Assembly (NCBI RefSeq): GCF_004210375.1 | Contig: NC_134825.1 | Location: 9,486,001 to 9,550,000 of the forward strand | Source of the DNA: Tachypleus tridentatus | Taxonomy: Eukaryota; Arthropoda; Merostomata; Xiphosura; Limulidae | Reading direction: 5' to 3' | Length of the DNA stretch: 64,000 nt | In this document: positions 13,373 through 24,250 of the stretch, one piece after another | How positions within the stretch are numbered: position 1 is the first letter of the stretch | How the letters are laid out: every line of letters begins with the position of its first letter | Position numbers and translations under genes: made by a program | The notes under the pieces: model-generated | What the model saw: only the letters and a program-made list of their open reading frames with translations | Databases searched by the model: none | Told to the model about the DNA's origin: nothing

Positions 13373-13807
13373 TCTCATTTATCGGTGCCTTGACCTTTGG
13401 TGTAGTGGTTAAATTTATAATTCCTCCTCGGTTTATTCCAAATTACTCTTGGAAGCCATAAAAATATAATTAGTTAAAAAAGACAAATACGAAACTAACT
13501 TTAAGAATTCAACTGCAAATATGGGAAAAAAACGTTTGAGGATTTCATTGTAAAAATGAAGTAAAACTTTTGGTAAATGGATGCAGAATGAATAATAAGT
13601 TTGGAATACATGACAAAAAATTACGATTAACAACAACAAGTATAAAAGGTTTTACTGGAAGGATACCAAGTGGAAAACGGTTTCTCTGAAAGAAATTATG
13701 ATCTCTGGAAAACAGTAGATGAGAAAGAAAATGTGGGCTTTTCTGTGTGTGGTTCAAAAAAAATTATTTTCAGAGATGTTCTGAAAGAAATAAAACTTGT
13801 GTGTGCA
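13373..13807. other. No gene supported
   Basis: Overlapping minus-strand frames (13433-13639 and 13545-13757) are Phe/Leu-rich translations of A/T-rich DNA and show no domain. Confidence 0.4.
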
Positions 13808-13872
13808 TGTGTATGTATTTTCTTATAGCAAAGCCACATCGGGCTATCTGCTGAGTCCACAGAGAGGAAGAC
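13808..13872 (-). mobile_element. SINE-B, 3' fragment
   Basis: Minus strand: TTTTCTTATAGCAAAGCCAC then ATCGGGCTATCTGCTGAGTC. The head is missing. Confidence 0.65.
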
Positions 13873-14644
13873 AACTTATATTTTAGAGAAGGTAGAATGC
13901 TTTGAAATTAAGTATATTAGGAAAACATATAGTTCAATGCCTCAAATTTCGTGAAAAATTAATGAAACCATCTCAAATGAAAATAAGCAAGTGAGAACGG
14001 TGTTAGAAATGGAAAAGTTGGGAATCGAAATTGGAGCTCTAGAAGGTAGAATGAAAAATTAAAAGGTGATATTCACGGAAATGGACTAACAGAAATGGAC
14101 TAAAAATTTGGAATTTATTTAATAGTCTAATATTCCAACGTTTGTATATATAATGGAAGCTTAAATTAAATTATGAGGAATAGGTTATTTTTGTGTCTTT
14201 CTTATTCTGCATATTAGTGAAATTTGAGGAAAGTATGGCACTATAATAAGTACAGCGCCATCTATCGAAACCATAGTCCATAGAACATTTATTTAAATCA
14301 ATTATTTAAAAAACACGAGCAAGTTAAAATGTACATAAATGAGACAGATTAGTATAACTGAAAAACAAACTAAGAATGGTAAGCGCCTGAACTTCCTATC
14401 GCATCCCTAAATTAACCAATTATTTTATTCTATTATTTTTCCACAAGGTTGTTAAAGAAGTTGAAAAGTAGTTTTATATTTAAAACGTTGTGTCGCATCT
14501 TTTCTTTATCTTTAAATGTATAAATACCTGATAGTTTTAGATACGATAAGTTGTGAGATTGTCAATATCTTCTCTTAATAATTAATGGGTTTTTTTTTTC
14601 TGTTCCCCCATGTGAGTTTTTTTTTTGTTCAGGACTGTTGTCCC
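13873..14644. other. No gene seen; one CTCF-like site
   Basis: Unique-looking sequence. The only motif of note is the CTCF-like site at 14251-14270. Confidence 0.4.
14251..14270 (-). promoter_or_regulatory. CTCF-like motif
   Basis: Minus-strand reading contains ATAGATGGCGCTGTA, close to the arthropod CTCF core AGRTGGCGC. Motif match only. Confidence 0.3.
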
Positions 14645-14768
14645 CCGTCGGGACATCAGTAAGTCTATAGATTTACAACGCTAAAAATCAGGGGTTCAAT
14701 TCCCTTCGATGTATACAGCATATAGCCCGATGTGAATTTGTTATAAGAAAAGAACACAAACGCACTGA
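14645..14768 (+). mobile_element. SINE-B
   Basis: CATCAGTAAGTCTATAGATT, B-box-like GGGGTTCAATTCCC, and tail GCCCGATGTGAATTTGTTAT. Confidence 0.75.
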
Positions 14769-15488
14769 GGAACGTAATATGTATAATAAATTCGTATTTC
14801 AAAAGACAAAGCCAAATTCGACTTATGATTCCCAGAAGTAGTGAGGTACGGCATGTATGAAATCTGTGATGGGAAGAGCACAGATAGCGATTGTGGTTAA
14901 CATCACACAAAGCCTTTCTTTTATATAATATTATTTTTAAAAAAGAGCACAATTGTTATAAATTATTCTAATTTGTATAATATATAATTAAGTATTAATT
15001 GGGATACTATGTGTTTAATAAATTACGTAAAGTAGGAAAAACGTTAAAATATTGTTATGGAATTGTGTTGTTTGGCTATTCACGAGATGGCGCTAGCTTC
15101 GCAAAGAAATTCAGATTGCCACCTCTGTTTACCAGAAATAAAATATTTTGTATGTACACGAATATAGAGAGTATATTTATAAAATCGTTTCTTCTTTCTC
15201 GTAGATACGCTAAGATAGCCATATGTCGTTATATAAATTTGTCTGAGAACCAGTTTTTATTAAGCTAACTAATTTACAACATTTTTTTTCAAAGCTTCTT
15301 TGTTTTCTTCTGGTCTTATAACAATGGTGTTATTTATAGGCGTCATGTTTAGTTTCTCATCAATTTACTTAAGCAAATGAACTTTAAAGAAAGACTCCAC
15401 TTCTCTTTCTATGTTTAACTGTTCACTCAAAATATACGCTTAATAGAAATAAAGGGTGAAGCTACATTTAACATAACTTTCGCCCCCC
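14769..15488. other. No gene supported
   Basis: An old SINE-C-like trace (CATCTGTG-type segment GGGAAGAGCACAGATAGCG) lies near 14,870. The open frame 14999-15268 (+, 89 codons) has no domain and includes the CTCF-like site. Confidence 0.4.
15082..15098 (+). promoter_or_regulatory. CTCF-like motif
   Basis: ACGAGATGGCGCTAGC carries the AGATGGCGC core. It points in the opposite orientation to the site at 14251. Confidence 0.3.
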
Positions 15489-15612
15489 CCCCAGTGGCAC
15501 AGTGTTATGTCTGAGGACTTACAACGTTGAAAACCAGGTTTTGATACCAGTGGTGTGGTGGAGAGTACAGATTAGCTCCTTGTGTAACCATGTGCTTAAT
15601 TACAAACAACAT
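15489..15612 (+). mobile_element. SINE-C
   Basis: A C-rich start, CCCAGTGGCACAGTGTTATG, then CCAGGTTTTGATACC, and an ending ATGTGCTTAATTACAAACAA. Confidence 0.8.
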
Positions 15613-15648
15613 AATTTTTACGGTTTCTTACATTTTCCTTCTGCAAGT

Positions 15649-16252
15649 TATGACACCCATCTAATAATCTAGAACAGTGTGAACATAGAAGCTTTTTGTA
15701 GATTGTATGTATGACACCTATCTAATGATTTAGAGCAGTGTTTTTTGTAGATTGTATGTATGACACCCATCTAATGATCTAGAGCAGTGCTTTTTTGTAA
15801 ATTGTATGTATGACACCCATCTAATGATCTAGAGCAGTGCTTTTTGTAGATTGTATGTATGACATCCATCTAATGATCTAGAGCAGTGCTTTTTGTAGAT
15901 TGTATGTATGACACCCATCTAATGATCTGGAGCAGTGCTTTTTGTAGATTGTATGTATGACATCCATCTAATGATCTAGAGCAGTGTTTTTTGTAGATTG
16001 TATGTATGACACCCATCTAATGATCTAGAGCAGTGCTTTTTGTAGATTATATGTATGACACCCATCTAATGATCTAGAGCAGTGCTTTTTTGTAAATTGT
16101 ATGTATGACATCCATCTAATGATCTAGAGCAGTGTTTTTTGTAGATTGTATGTATGACACCCATCTAATGATCTAGAGCAGTGCTTTTTGTAGATTATAT
16201 GTATGACACCCATCTAATGATCTGGAGCAGTGCTTTTTGTAGATTGTATGCG
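15649..16252. repeat. 49-bp minisatellite
   Basis: The unit contains TTGTAGATTGTATGTATGAC and CCATCTAATGATCTAGAGCA. About 12 units, with a variable poly-T step. Confidence 0.95.
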
Positions 16253-17284
16253 ATTCGTATAAAGACTATTTATGATTAATTATAATCGTTATTCTAGAAT
16301 TTTAACCGGTATTCTGGTAGAAATTATTACATAAGTAATACAATAAACAGGCTTTGTATCATAATAATTACATCTGCCACTAAAGATGACTCGGATATGT
16401 TTTCATCCATGTGTGTGTTTGTTTGTCAGCAAGGTTTCTCGATCCAACTTAGTAGCAACCCTGGAATAAGGCATGGGCTTACCGAGCTGAAGCCCAGGGC
16501 CTTAAGCTATGACTATAAATATACTTCACGTAGATGTTTTGTCTCGAGGGAGCTTCTATAAGTTGAAAGACCTCGGGTGAGTAAAACCCTTTATCCGGTC
16601 TTGCAGAGTAGTGATTAGTTTTTGGATTGTTGGGATCAAAGCTCACTCAAAAAAATGAAAATAAGAATCCCAACTGTTAAGTTAGGATCCGGTTTGTCAC
16701 AGTATCATTGCTCTATAACCCAACTAAAAATGATCTGATTTTAATGACACTTGAGGGACACATGTAGAATATTATTCGTCATTGTTCTGTAAAAAATGGT
16801 TCGTTTCCATTGATACCGACGGACATATGGACACATTTTAGTAATTTTTTGAGGGTTGAGTATCATCATCGCTGCTAAGCGCCACTTTTGTCATGTATTA
16901 CAATAAGAACTAAATTTGTGGTTTAATCCTAACAATAAAACCTTTTGCCAGGAAAAACATTTCTACAAAAACAATGTCTAAAAAACAAATATTACTATTA
17001 GAACGTTAATATCAAGTTATTACTATATAAGTGAACATCATTTTACCCAATTCTCCAGCGATGCTACGAATCAACCAGTATGCCAGTTTACTTGTTTCAT
17101 ATGTTTAATTTATAGTTTAGCGCTATTTGAATAAAAGCATGCTTGGTTACAGCAAAGGGTTTTGTTCTAGTTCCAACCGTAGTTACAGACCTCTACTGTT
17201 CTTTGTGTCACATTAGAATGTAAAAATACGCTTGGAATACAATGATTAGCGCTCACTACTTTATGGAAAGAGCATATTTTATTA
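16253..17284. other. No gene seen
   Basis: Mostly unique-looking sequence with no open frame of note. The patch at 16,380-16,860 is less A/T-rich and could be an old repeat. Confidence 0.4.
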
Positions 17285-17700
17285 GTTCGGTTTGGCAGGA
17301 CCACATTGTTTTCCATCTATAATGCCTCTAGTCCTGTTTGGCAGTACCACATTGTTCTTTATCCATCGCGCCTCTAGTCCTGTTTGGCAGTACCACATTG
17401 TTCTTTATCCATCGCGCCTCTAGTCCTGTTTGGCAGTACCACATTGTTCTTTATCCATCGCGCCTCTAGTCCTGTTTGGCAGTACCACATTGTTCTTTAT
17501 CCATCGCGCCTCTAGTCCTGTTTGGCAGTACCATATATTTTTCCATCCATCTCGTCTCTAGTCCTCTGTGGCGGTACCACGTTGTTTTCCATTCATTGCG
17601 TCTCTTGTCCTCTGTGGCGGTACCACGTTGTTTTCCATTCATTGCGTCTCTTGTCCTCTGTGGCGGTACCACGTTGTTTTCCATTCATTGCGTCTCTACT
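17285..17700. repeat. 46-bp minisatellite in two homogeneous blocks
   Basis: The left block unit has TTTGGCAGTACCACATTGTT and ATCCATCGCGCCTCTAGTCC. The right block unit has CTGTGGCGGTACCACGTTGT and ATTCATTGCGTCTCTTGTCC. The overlapping open frames on both strands are artefacts of the repeat. Confidence 0.93.
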
Positions 17701-18301
17701 TTTATTTCTTAACTGATACGTGTCAAGGAAAAGGGATTCAAGATTTGATGAGGTTTTAACCTAAGGCTACAGGAAGGACATCTATCTTCAGACTATCTAG
17801 TTTGGAATATTTTTAACTTCAGAAGTTCCGATTTACCTACCGTGATGGATTATTCGCAAAAGGAAAAATACATTAAAAACCATTGCACTATTTGTTTCAA
17901 GAATTCCGCAAATAAACACGTAAAGAACTATTAGACCACTATCCTTAATTTTGAATTAATTGACCAAAGGGAAAGCAATTAGTTAACAACACACCCTCAA
18001 TTTTAGTTTACTCTTATTTGAAAGAATTGTCGACATTTGAACTTCACTTTTACACCGTATCATGGCTTCAGAATGCGGAGAGTGTTTTATGGCAATGGTC
18101 TTCGAACGCGAATATTTGGATCTACATTCTGAGCACAGTAACTACTGGGCCACGCCGGCCTACCTTAAAACAAATCTACACTAAATTACTAGAAAAGTGT
18201 TATGGTCATCGTGCTAGTGGCAATCTAAATACACCAACTTTATTGTTAGATTGTGAAATTCTTAAACTTTAAAATTACGACATTCGTGAACCAGTGAGAG
18301 C
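17701..18301. other. No gene supported
   Basis: The open frame 18018-18272 (+) has no domain. Its middle (near 18,130-18,170, GGGCCACGCCGGCC) looks like a decayed SINE head. Confidence 0.4.
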
Positions 18302-18361
18302 TATTAAAACTATCCAGGTTGATCAACTTTCACTAAAACTATCCAGGTTGATCAACTTTCG
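18302..18361. repeat. Two-copy 29-bp direct duplication
   Basis: AAAACTATCCAGGTTGATCA and the following CTTTC are repeated once in tandem. Confidence 0.85.
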
Positions 18362-18620
18362 TTCTTGGGATGGGAAAAGGATGGAATCAGTTTGGTGACA
18401 TAATAATAACGATTTAAATGTGCATTATACCCACAGTGTGAGACCTCAGTCGACGATTACTTATAGACTGATTACAATAGAAATATATATCAAAGTACTA
18501 AATGTTCCACAATAGGTTTATTTTTGAGTAACTACGCATATGATAAAATTGCTCTATGTCCATTAACTTGCATTACTATACTAGTTTGTTTTTTTTATAT
18601 ACATTTTACTATTGTGGTTA

Positions 18621-18892
18621 ATTGTTCTGGATTTTGCGCAAAGCTATAGGAGGGCTATCTGCGCTAGCCGTCCCTTAATTAGCAGTGTAAGACTAGAAGG
18701 AAGGCAACTAATCATCACCACCCACCGCCAACTCTTGGACTACTCTTTTACCAACAAATAGTGGAATTAACCGTCACATTATAACGCCTCCACGGCTGAA
18801 AGGGCAAGCATGTTTGGTGCGAAATGGATACGAACCCGGGACCCTCAGTTTAGGAGTCGAACGCCTTAATCCACCTGGCCATGCCGGGCCAA
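18621..18892 (-). mobile_element. SINE-A, full length
   Basis: From the tail (TTTTGCGCAAAGCTATAGG) through CACCCACCGCCAACTCTTGG to the tRNA-like head (CTTAATCCACCTGGCCATG) on the minus strand. Confidence 0.9.
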
Positions 18893-19297
18893 TTGTGGTT
18901 AATAGCTTAAGAAGAAACTATCGTAATAACTAGTATCATTTATTTGGTTTTGAATTAGAAATATTCAGTGACAACGTTGTAAAATGTAGTGAATAAAAAC
19001 AGTCGTTTATTGACACTTTTAAATCATTTTCTGTACTTTCTTTGTTTTTCTATTTAAAATTTTAAATACTTTCTATAAATTTTACGAAATATATTTTGCA
19101 CTTTATAAATTTAAAATAAAATAATGTTTTAAAGCATGAGTTCTAGTGTGATACCTGAAATATTAAACTTTAGTGTAGCCAAAAGTATATAATTCTAAGT
19201 TTTTCGTAGGCTAGCTGGTCTCTGTCACGGCGGGGAAACAAACCCAGGATTTTAGTATTGTAAACTTACCACAAGCCCATGGGGTTTTTGTTGTTGT
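18893..19297. other. No gene seen
   Basis: Very A/T-rich sequence. Confidence 0.4.
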
Positions 19298-19402
19298 TAA
19301 CGGCAAAGCTACGCAATGGGCTATCTGCGCTGTGTCCATCACAAGTATCGAAGCCCTACTTTTAGCGTTATAAGCCAACAAGGAACCACTGGAGGCATCC
19401 AC
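19298..19402 (-). mobile_element. SINE-C
   Basis: Minus strand: AAGCTACGCAATGGGCTATC, CACAAGTATCGAAGCCCTAC, ending at an ACCACTGGAG head remnant. Confidence 0.75.
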
Positions 19403-20298
19403 TGGAGAACATAATTATAAGCCAATAATTTATTCTCCTGTTAAAACGCTAACCATACAGCGCACTCTATTGGCATATATAAAGACTATGAGGTGCATCT
19501 GAAACGCGAATACTAAACCGTTTGCTCCTAATATGTGCGTAAAACAGGGTTGCAAATAGCGGAGACCGAATTGCGGACGAATGAATCGTGAAACCACCGC
19601 ACAGAACAAAGGGAAACGACCGAGCAGCGTTCAGAAACCTGACGCGGAGCATCAGTATATCATGCGAGAGACGTATGATCAAATTCTAAACAGCTACGTT
19701 GGCTCTGAAATAACTGGAGGCAAAACACGTATTGGAACATCGTTATAACCACCTCTTTCACTACCAGACTCCTGGCAGATTATGTACCGCGTTACTCTGG
19801 CTATAATAATGAGCCTGGGAAGCTGGTTCTATGAAATGTTCTTTGCGTACGTGACAGCTGAACTATGTCCAATGAAAAAAACTACATACAATAATTGTGG
19901 AACCTGAGACACTGGTAGTCCCAAATGCAGTGATAAGCTAAACTTATATTAGGCTTATGAATACCGTCGTACTCCGGTAAAATCGTTGGTTTACACGTGC
20001 TCAACCGGTTTTGTGGCCAGCTAGCTTCTTCTTAGAGATTTTCAAGGAAAGACCAAAACCTAAAGACAGGTATACAGTTGTCAGTGTATACATGTAAAAT
20101 TATACGTTATTGCCAGACAATAAAACGTGGAATTCGACTCGTCTAAATCAAGTTTAGTCCACTGTAATTCTGTCTCATAAAATATCCATAGTTTTGCATA
20201 TTTCACTTTTAAATACTAAAGGCACAGTTGTTTAAATAAGGACTTTCTCTTTATAACCGACATTAAATACTGCATTTAGATTTTCCATTTTCTTTCGT
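19403..20298. other. No gene supported
   Basis: Less A/T-rich between 19,440 and 20,040, with one open frame (19467-19682, -) that has no recognisable domain. No exon called. Confidence 0.35.
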
Positions 20299-20366
20299 AC
20301 TGTTTAGTACAAGGTAACATTGTTTCTCTTCTACTGTTCAATGGACAATTCCATTGTTTCTTTTCT
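20299..20366. repeat. Left remnant of the 34-bp minisatellite
   Basis: About two diverged units (TACTGTTCAATGGACAATTC) separated from the main array by a SINE insertion. Confidence 0.75.
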
Positions 20367-20724
20367 CCTGGTCCGTCATGGCCAGGTGGTTAAAACATTC
20401 GACTTGTAATCTGAGGGTCGCGGGATCTAATTCCCGTCACGCCAAACATGCTCCCCCTTCGAACCGTATGGGCGCTATAATATGACAGTCAATCCCACTA
20501 TTCGTTTGTAAAGAGTAGCCCAAGAGTTGGCGATGGGTGGTGATGACCAGCTAACTGCCTTCCCTCTAGTCTCACACTGTTAAATTAGGGACGGCTAACA
20601 CAGATAGCCCTTAGGGACGGCTAACACAGATAACCCTTAGGGACGGCTAACACAGATAGCCCTTAGGGATGGCTAACACAGATAGCCCTCGAGTAGCTTT
20701 GTGAGAATTTCAAAACAAAACAAA
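20367..20724 (+). mobile_element. SINE-A inserted in the 34-bp minisatellite
   Basis: Head GTCCGTCATGGCCAGGTGGT, B-box region, body and an ACAAAACAAAC tail. Short direct repeats CTTTTCT flank it (20360-20366 and 20725-20731), fitting target-site duplication. Confidence 0.9.
20585..20688 (+). repeat. 26-bp amplification of a SINE-A body segment, four copies
   Basis: TTAGGGACGGCTAACACAGA plus TAGCCC is repeated four times inside one SINE. Other SINE-A copies in the window carry the segment once. Confidence 0.92.
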
Positions 20725-21973
20725 CTTTTCTATTGTTTAATACACAGTTCCATTGTTTATTTTCTATTGTTTAATACACAGTTCCGTTGTTTATTTTCTA
20801 TTGTTCAATACACAGTTCCATTGTTTATTTTCTACTGTTTAATACACAGTTCCATTGTTTCTCTTATATTGTTTAATACACAGTTCCATTGTTTATTTTC
20901 TGCTGTTCAATACACAGTTCCATTGTTTATTTTCTATTGTTCAATACACAGTTCCATTGTTTATTTTCTATTGTTTAATACACAGTTCCGTTGTTTATTT
21001 TCTATTGTTTAATACACAGTTCCATTGTTTATTTTCTACTGTTTAATACACAGTTCCATTGTTTATTTTCTGCTGTTCAATACACAGTTCCATTGTTTAT
21101 TTTCTACTGTTCAATACACAGTTCCATTGTTTATTTTCTACTGTTCAATACACAGTTCCATTGTTTATTTTCTATTGTTCAATACATAGTTCCATTGTTT
21201 ATTTTCTACTGTTCAATACACAGTTCCATTGTTTATTTTCTGCTGTTCAATACACAGTTCCATTGTTTATTTTCTATTGTTCAATACACAGTTCCATTGT
21301 TTATTTTCTACTGTTCAATACACAGTTCCATTGTTTATTTTCTACTGTTCAATACACAGTTCCATTGTTTATTTTCTACTGTTTAATACACAGTTCCATT
21401 GTTTATTTTCTACTGTTTAATACACAGTTCCATTGTTTATTTTCTATTGTTCAATACACAGTTCCATTGTTTATTTTCTATTGTTCAATACACAGTTCCA
21501 TTGTTTATTTTCTACTGTTTAATACACAGTTCCATTGTTTCTCTTATATTGTTTAATACACAGTTCCATTGTTTCTCTTATATTGTTCAATACACAGTTC
21601 CATTGTTTACTTTCTATTGTTCAATACACAGTTCCATTGTTTATTTTCTACTGTTCAATACACAGTTCCATTGTTTTTTCCGCTGTTTAATACCAGTTCC
21701 ATTGTTTCTTTTATACTGTTTAATACAAAGCTCCATTGTTTATTTTCTATTGTTTAATACACAATTCTATTGTTTTTTTCCGCCGTTTAATACCAGTTCC
21801 ATTGTTTCTCTTATATTGTTTAATAGACAGTTCCATTGTTTATTTTCTACTGTTTAATACACAGTTCCATTGTTTCTCTTATATTGTTTAATACACAGTT
21901 CCATTGTTTATTTTCTATTGTTCAATACACAGTTTTATTGTTTATTTTATACTGTTTAATACACAGTTCCATT
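20725..21973. repeat. 34-bp minisatellite
   Basis: The unit contains TATTTTCTACTGTTCAATAC and ACAGTTCCATTGTT. About 36 units, with variants (CTTATATTG, TTTTTTCCGC) towards the right end. It lacks stops on the plus strand, so long overlapping open frames appear in it; these are repeat artefacts. Confidence 0.95.
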
Positions 21974-22162
21974 CGGCTATCGTTTTGTTTTTAATAGTTT
22001 TCTCAGATAACTTTTCAATTGGAAGATACGGTATCTTAAAAGCATTATTCGTGGTAAAAGACTCATAGAAGAAGGGGCCCACAGAATTGAAGTATCCTAT
22101 GGGCATGTTTTACTGGTCTTAAATAGGCCCTTCTCCTGGGACCTCATTTCGCCATGAATCAT

Positions 22163-22314
22163 GGTGTGCTAAGTGTAAAAATTGTTGTCTCTTCGAGTTT
22201 GTGCTTGTGAAGTGTAGAAATTATCGTCCCTTTGAGTCACTGTGTGTGAAGTGTAAAAATTGTCTCTTTTGAGTTAGGGTGTGTGAAGTGTAAAAATTGT
22301 CGTCTCTTTGAGTT
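22163..22314. repeat. Minisatellite of about 40 bp, left part
   Basis: Four units with GTGAAGTGTAAAAATTGTCG and CTCTTTGAGTT, interrupted by the SINE at 22315. Confidence 0.85.
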
Positions 22315-22586
22315 GACCCAGCATGACCAGGTGATTAGGGTGCTCTACTCGTAATCCGAGGGTTGCCAGTTCGAATCTCCGTCACACCAAACACGCTCGT
22401 CCTTTCAGCTCTGGGGCGTTATTATGTACGATCAATCACACTATTCGTTGGTAAAAGACTAACCCAAGAGTTGGCGGTGGATGGGATAACTAGCTGCCTT
22501 CCCTCTAGCCTTACTCTGCTAAATTAGGGACGGCTAACGCAGTAAGCCCTCGTGTAGCTTTGCGCGAAATTAAAAACAAACAAACA
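22315..22586 (+). mobile_element. SINE-A inserted in a minisatellite
   Basis: Head CCCAGCATGACCAGGTGATT, GGTTGCCAGTTCGAATCTCC, body, and an AACAAACAA tail. The host repeat resumes on the far side. Confidence 0.9.
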
Positions 22587-22591
22587 ATTCA

Positions 22592-22645
22592 TTCCTTTGA
22601 GCCATGGTATGTGAAGTGTAGAAACCGTCCCTTTGAGTCGTACTC
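22592..22645. repeat. Minisatellite of about 40 bp, right part
   Basis: CCTTTGAGCCATGGTATGTG and AAGTGTAGAAACCGTCCC continue the array beyond the SINE. Confidence 0.8.
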
Positions 22646-23035
22646 TCTTTGCTGTTTAATGCTGCGATAATTCCAACTTAATGTTTAAAATAAATAGCAA
22701 GTAAACCTTACGTGCAAATTTGTGGCCTTCAACTCATCGAGAAAACAAAATAGGGGGTGGGGAGTAAAAGGATCATTAACTAAGCTGAGCAACATCTGGC
22801 TTTCGGGTTTGTGTTCCAGGGAACCCGCTGTCCATAATGATGTTTTGGAAAGATAATTTAAACATAATTATGGATGATATATTATTACTTATTTCTCTCT
22901 TCTGTTAAAGTCGTTTACTGAATATAAACTGTACCGATGTGACAGACGTTATGCAGAACCAAAAATACTCAATAAATGCTTGTAGTGTAAAATTCACGAA
23001 TCAGGAGGATTAAGGTGAATCGCGAAAAATGACTT
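22646..23035. other. No gene seen
   Basis: No open frame or known repeat. Confidence 0.4.
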
Positions 23036-23303
23036 TGGTTTGAATTTCGCCCAAAGGTACAAGAGGGCTATCTGCACTAGCCGCCCCTAATTTAGCAGTG
23101 TAAGACTAGAGGGAAGGCAGCTAGTGATCACTACCCATCGCCAATTTTTTGGGCTACTATTTTACCAACGAATAGTGGGATTGACCGAAACATTATAATG
23201 TCCCCACGGCTGAAAGGGCGAGCATGTTTGGTACGACGGGGATTCGAACCCGCGACCCTCAGATTACGAATCGAACGCCTTAACCCACTTGGCCATGCTG
23301 GGC
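23036..23303 (-). mobile_element. SINE-A, full length
   Basis: Minus strand, tail AATTTCGCCCAAAGGTAC to head CACTTGGCCATGCTGGGCC. Confidence 0.9.
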
Positions 23304-23325
23304 CGTCTTTCCATAGATTTATAAG

Positions 23326-23450
23326 TAGTGTGTGTGTGTTTTCTTATAGCAAAGCCACATTGGGCTATCAGCTGAGTCCACCGAGGAAAATCGAACCCCT
23401 GATTTTAGCGTTGTAAATCCTTAGACCTACGGCTGTTCCAGCGGGGGACA
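23326..23450 (-). mobile_element. SINE-B
   Basis: Minus strand: GTTTTCTTATAGCAAAGCCA, GGGCTATCAGCTGAGTCCAC, head end CTGTTCCAGCGGGGGACA. It lies just beyond the preceding SINE-A. Confidence 0.82.
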
Positions 23451-23754
23451 TTTAGAAGTAGAGAAGACAAAAAGACTTTTAACAAGAATGATGAATCATT
23501 CTAAAGCAGGAAATCCGGAACTGAATACCCTTCACTTGCCAAAGTTTAACTACAACATCACAATTCAAACTACGAATTCCACTTTTTAATGTACTCTTCC
23601 TATTGAGTACTAAATGTATTATTTTTTGCTTTACTTTAGCTTTGCACTCATCGTTTCAAAATATTGAAAGACAATGGTGTATGGTGTGTAAACGGTGTTG
23701 GTTCTTTTATGCTACTTTTACTAGCGGAGAAAAATGAAAGTTTTAATTTGTTCT
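23451..23754. other. No gene supported
   Basis: The minus-strand frame 23648-24031 overlaps repeats and shows no domain. Confidence 0.4.
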
Positions 23755-23868
23755 CCCACCACCAGGGGGCTTCAAATAAGTCTTCAAGCTTTTGACAATG
23801 AATATCTGATTTCCATGGTGGGCAGAGCACACATAGCCCATTGTTTAGTTGTGTGCTTGACAACAACC
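23755..23868 (+). mobile_element. SINE-C, degenerate head
   Basis: CCATGGTGGGCAGAGCACAC and ATAGCCCATTGTTTAGTTGT are well kept. The head is weak. Confidence 0.65.
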
Positions 23869-24011
23869 CAACCACTTTGTTTCTATGTCGTTGTTTTATA
23901 TCATTTTTGAAAATTCTGGCTGAACATGTGTGCTGTAAACCTTTTATCTGAACTTTATATTCTATACTTTTAATGATTAACGCTTTTGTAGAGGCTTTTA
24001 CATCTGTGTGT

Positions 24012-24250
24012 TTCTTTGGAATTTTGAGCAAACTACACGAGGACTATCTACGCTAGCCGTCTCTAATTTAGCAATGTAAGACTAGAGAAAAGGGTAGCTT
24101 GTTATCACCACCCGCTGCCAACTCTTTGGTTATTCTTTTGCAAACGAATAGTGGGATTGATTGTAACATTATAACTCCCTCACGGCTGAAAGAGCGACCA
24201 AGTTTAGTGGGACTGGGATTCGAACCCGCGACCCTCAGCTTGCCGGGCTT
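24012..24250 (-). mobile_element. SINE-A
   Basis: Minus strand: TTTTGAGCAAACTACACGAG through GGGATTCGAACCCGCGACCC. The outer part of the head is truncated. Confidence 0.88.

Noticed and set aside
17466-17759. Open frames on both strands
   Set aside because: Translation of the 46-bp minisatellite blocks.
20701-21857. Overlapping open frames of up to 165 codons rich in Phe, Ile and Leu
   Set aside because: A 34-bp unit without plus-strand stops opens all frames; the predicted peptides are the same cycle read from different starts.
23648-24031. A 127-codon minus-strand protein
   Set aside because: It overlaps a SINE-C and the edge of a SINE-A, and shows no domain or splice context.
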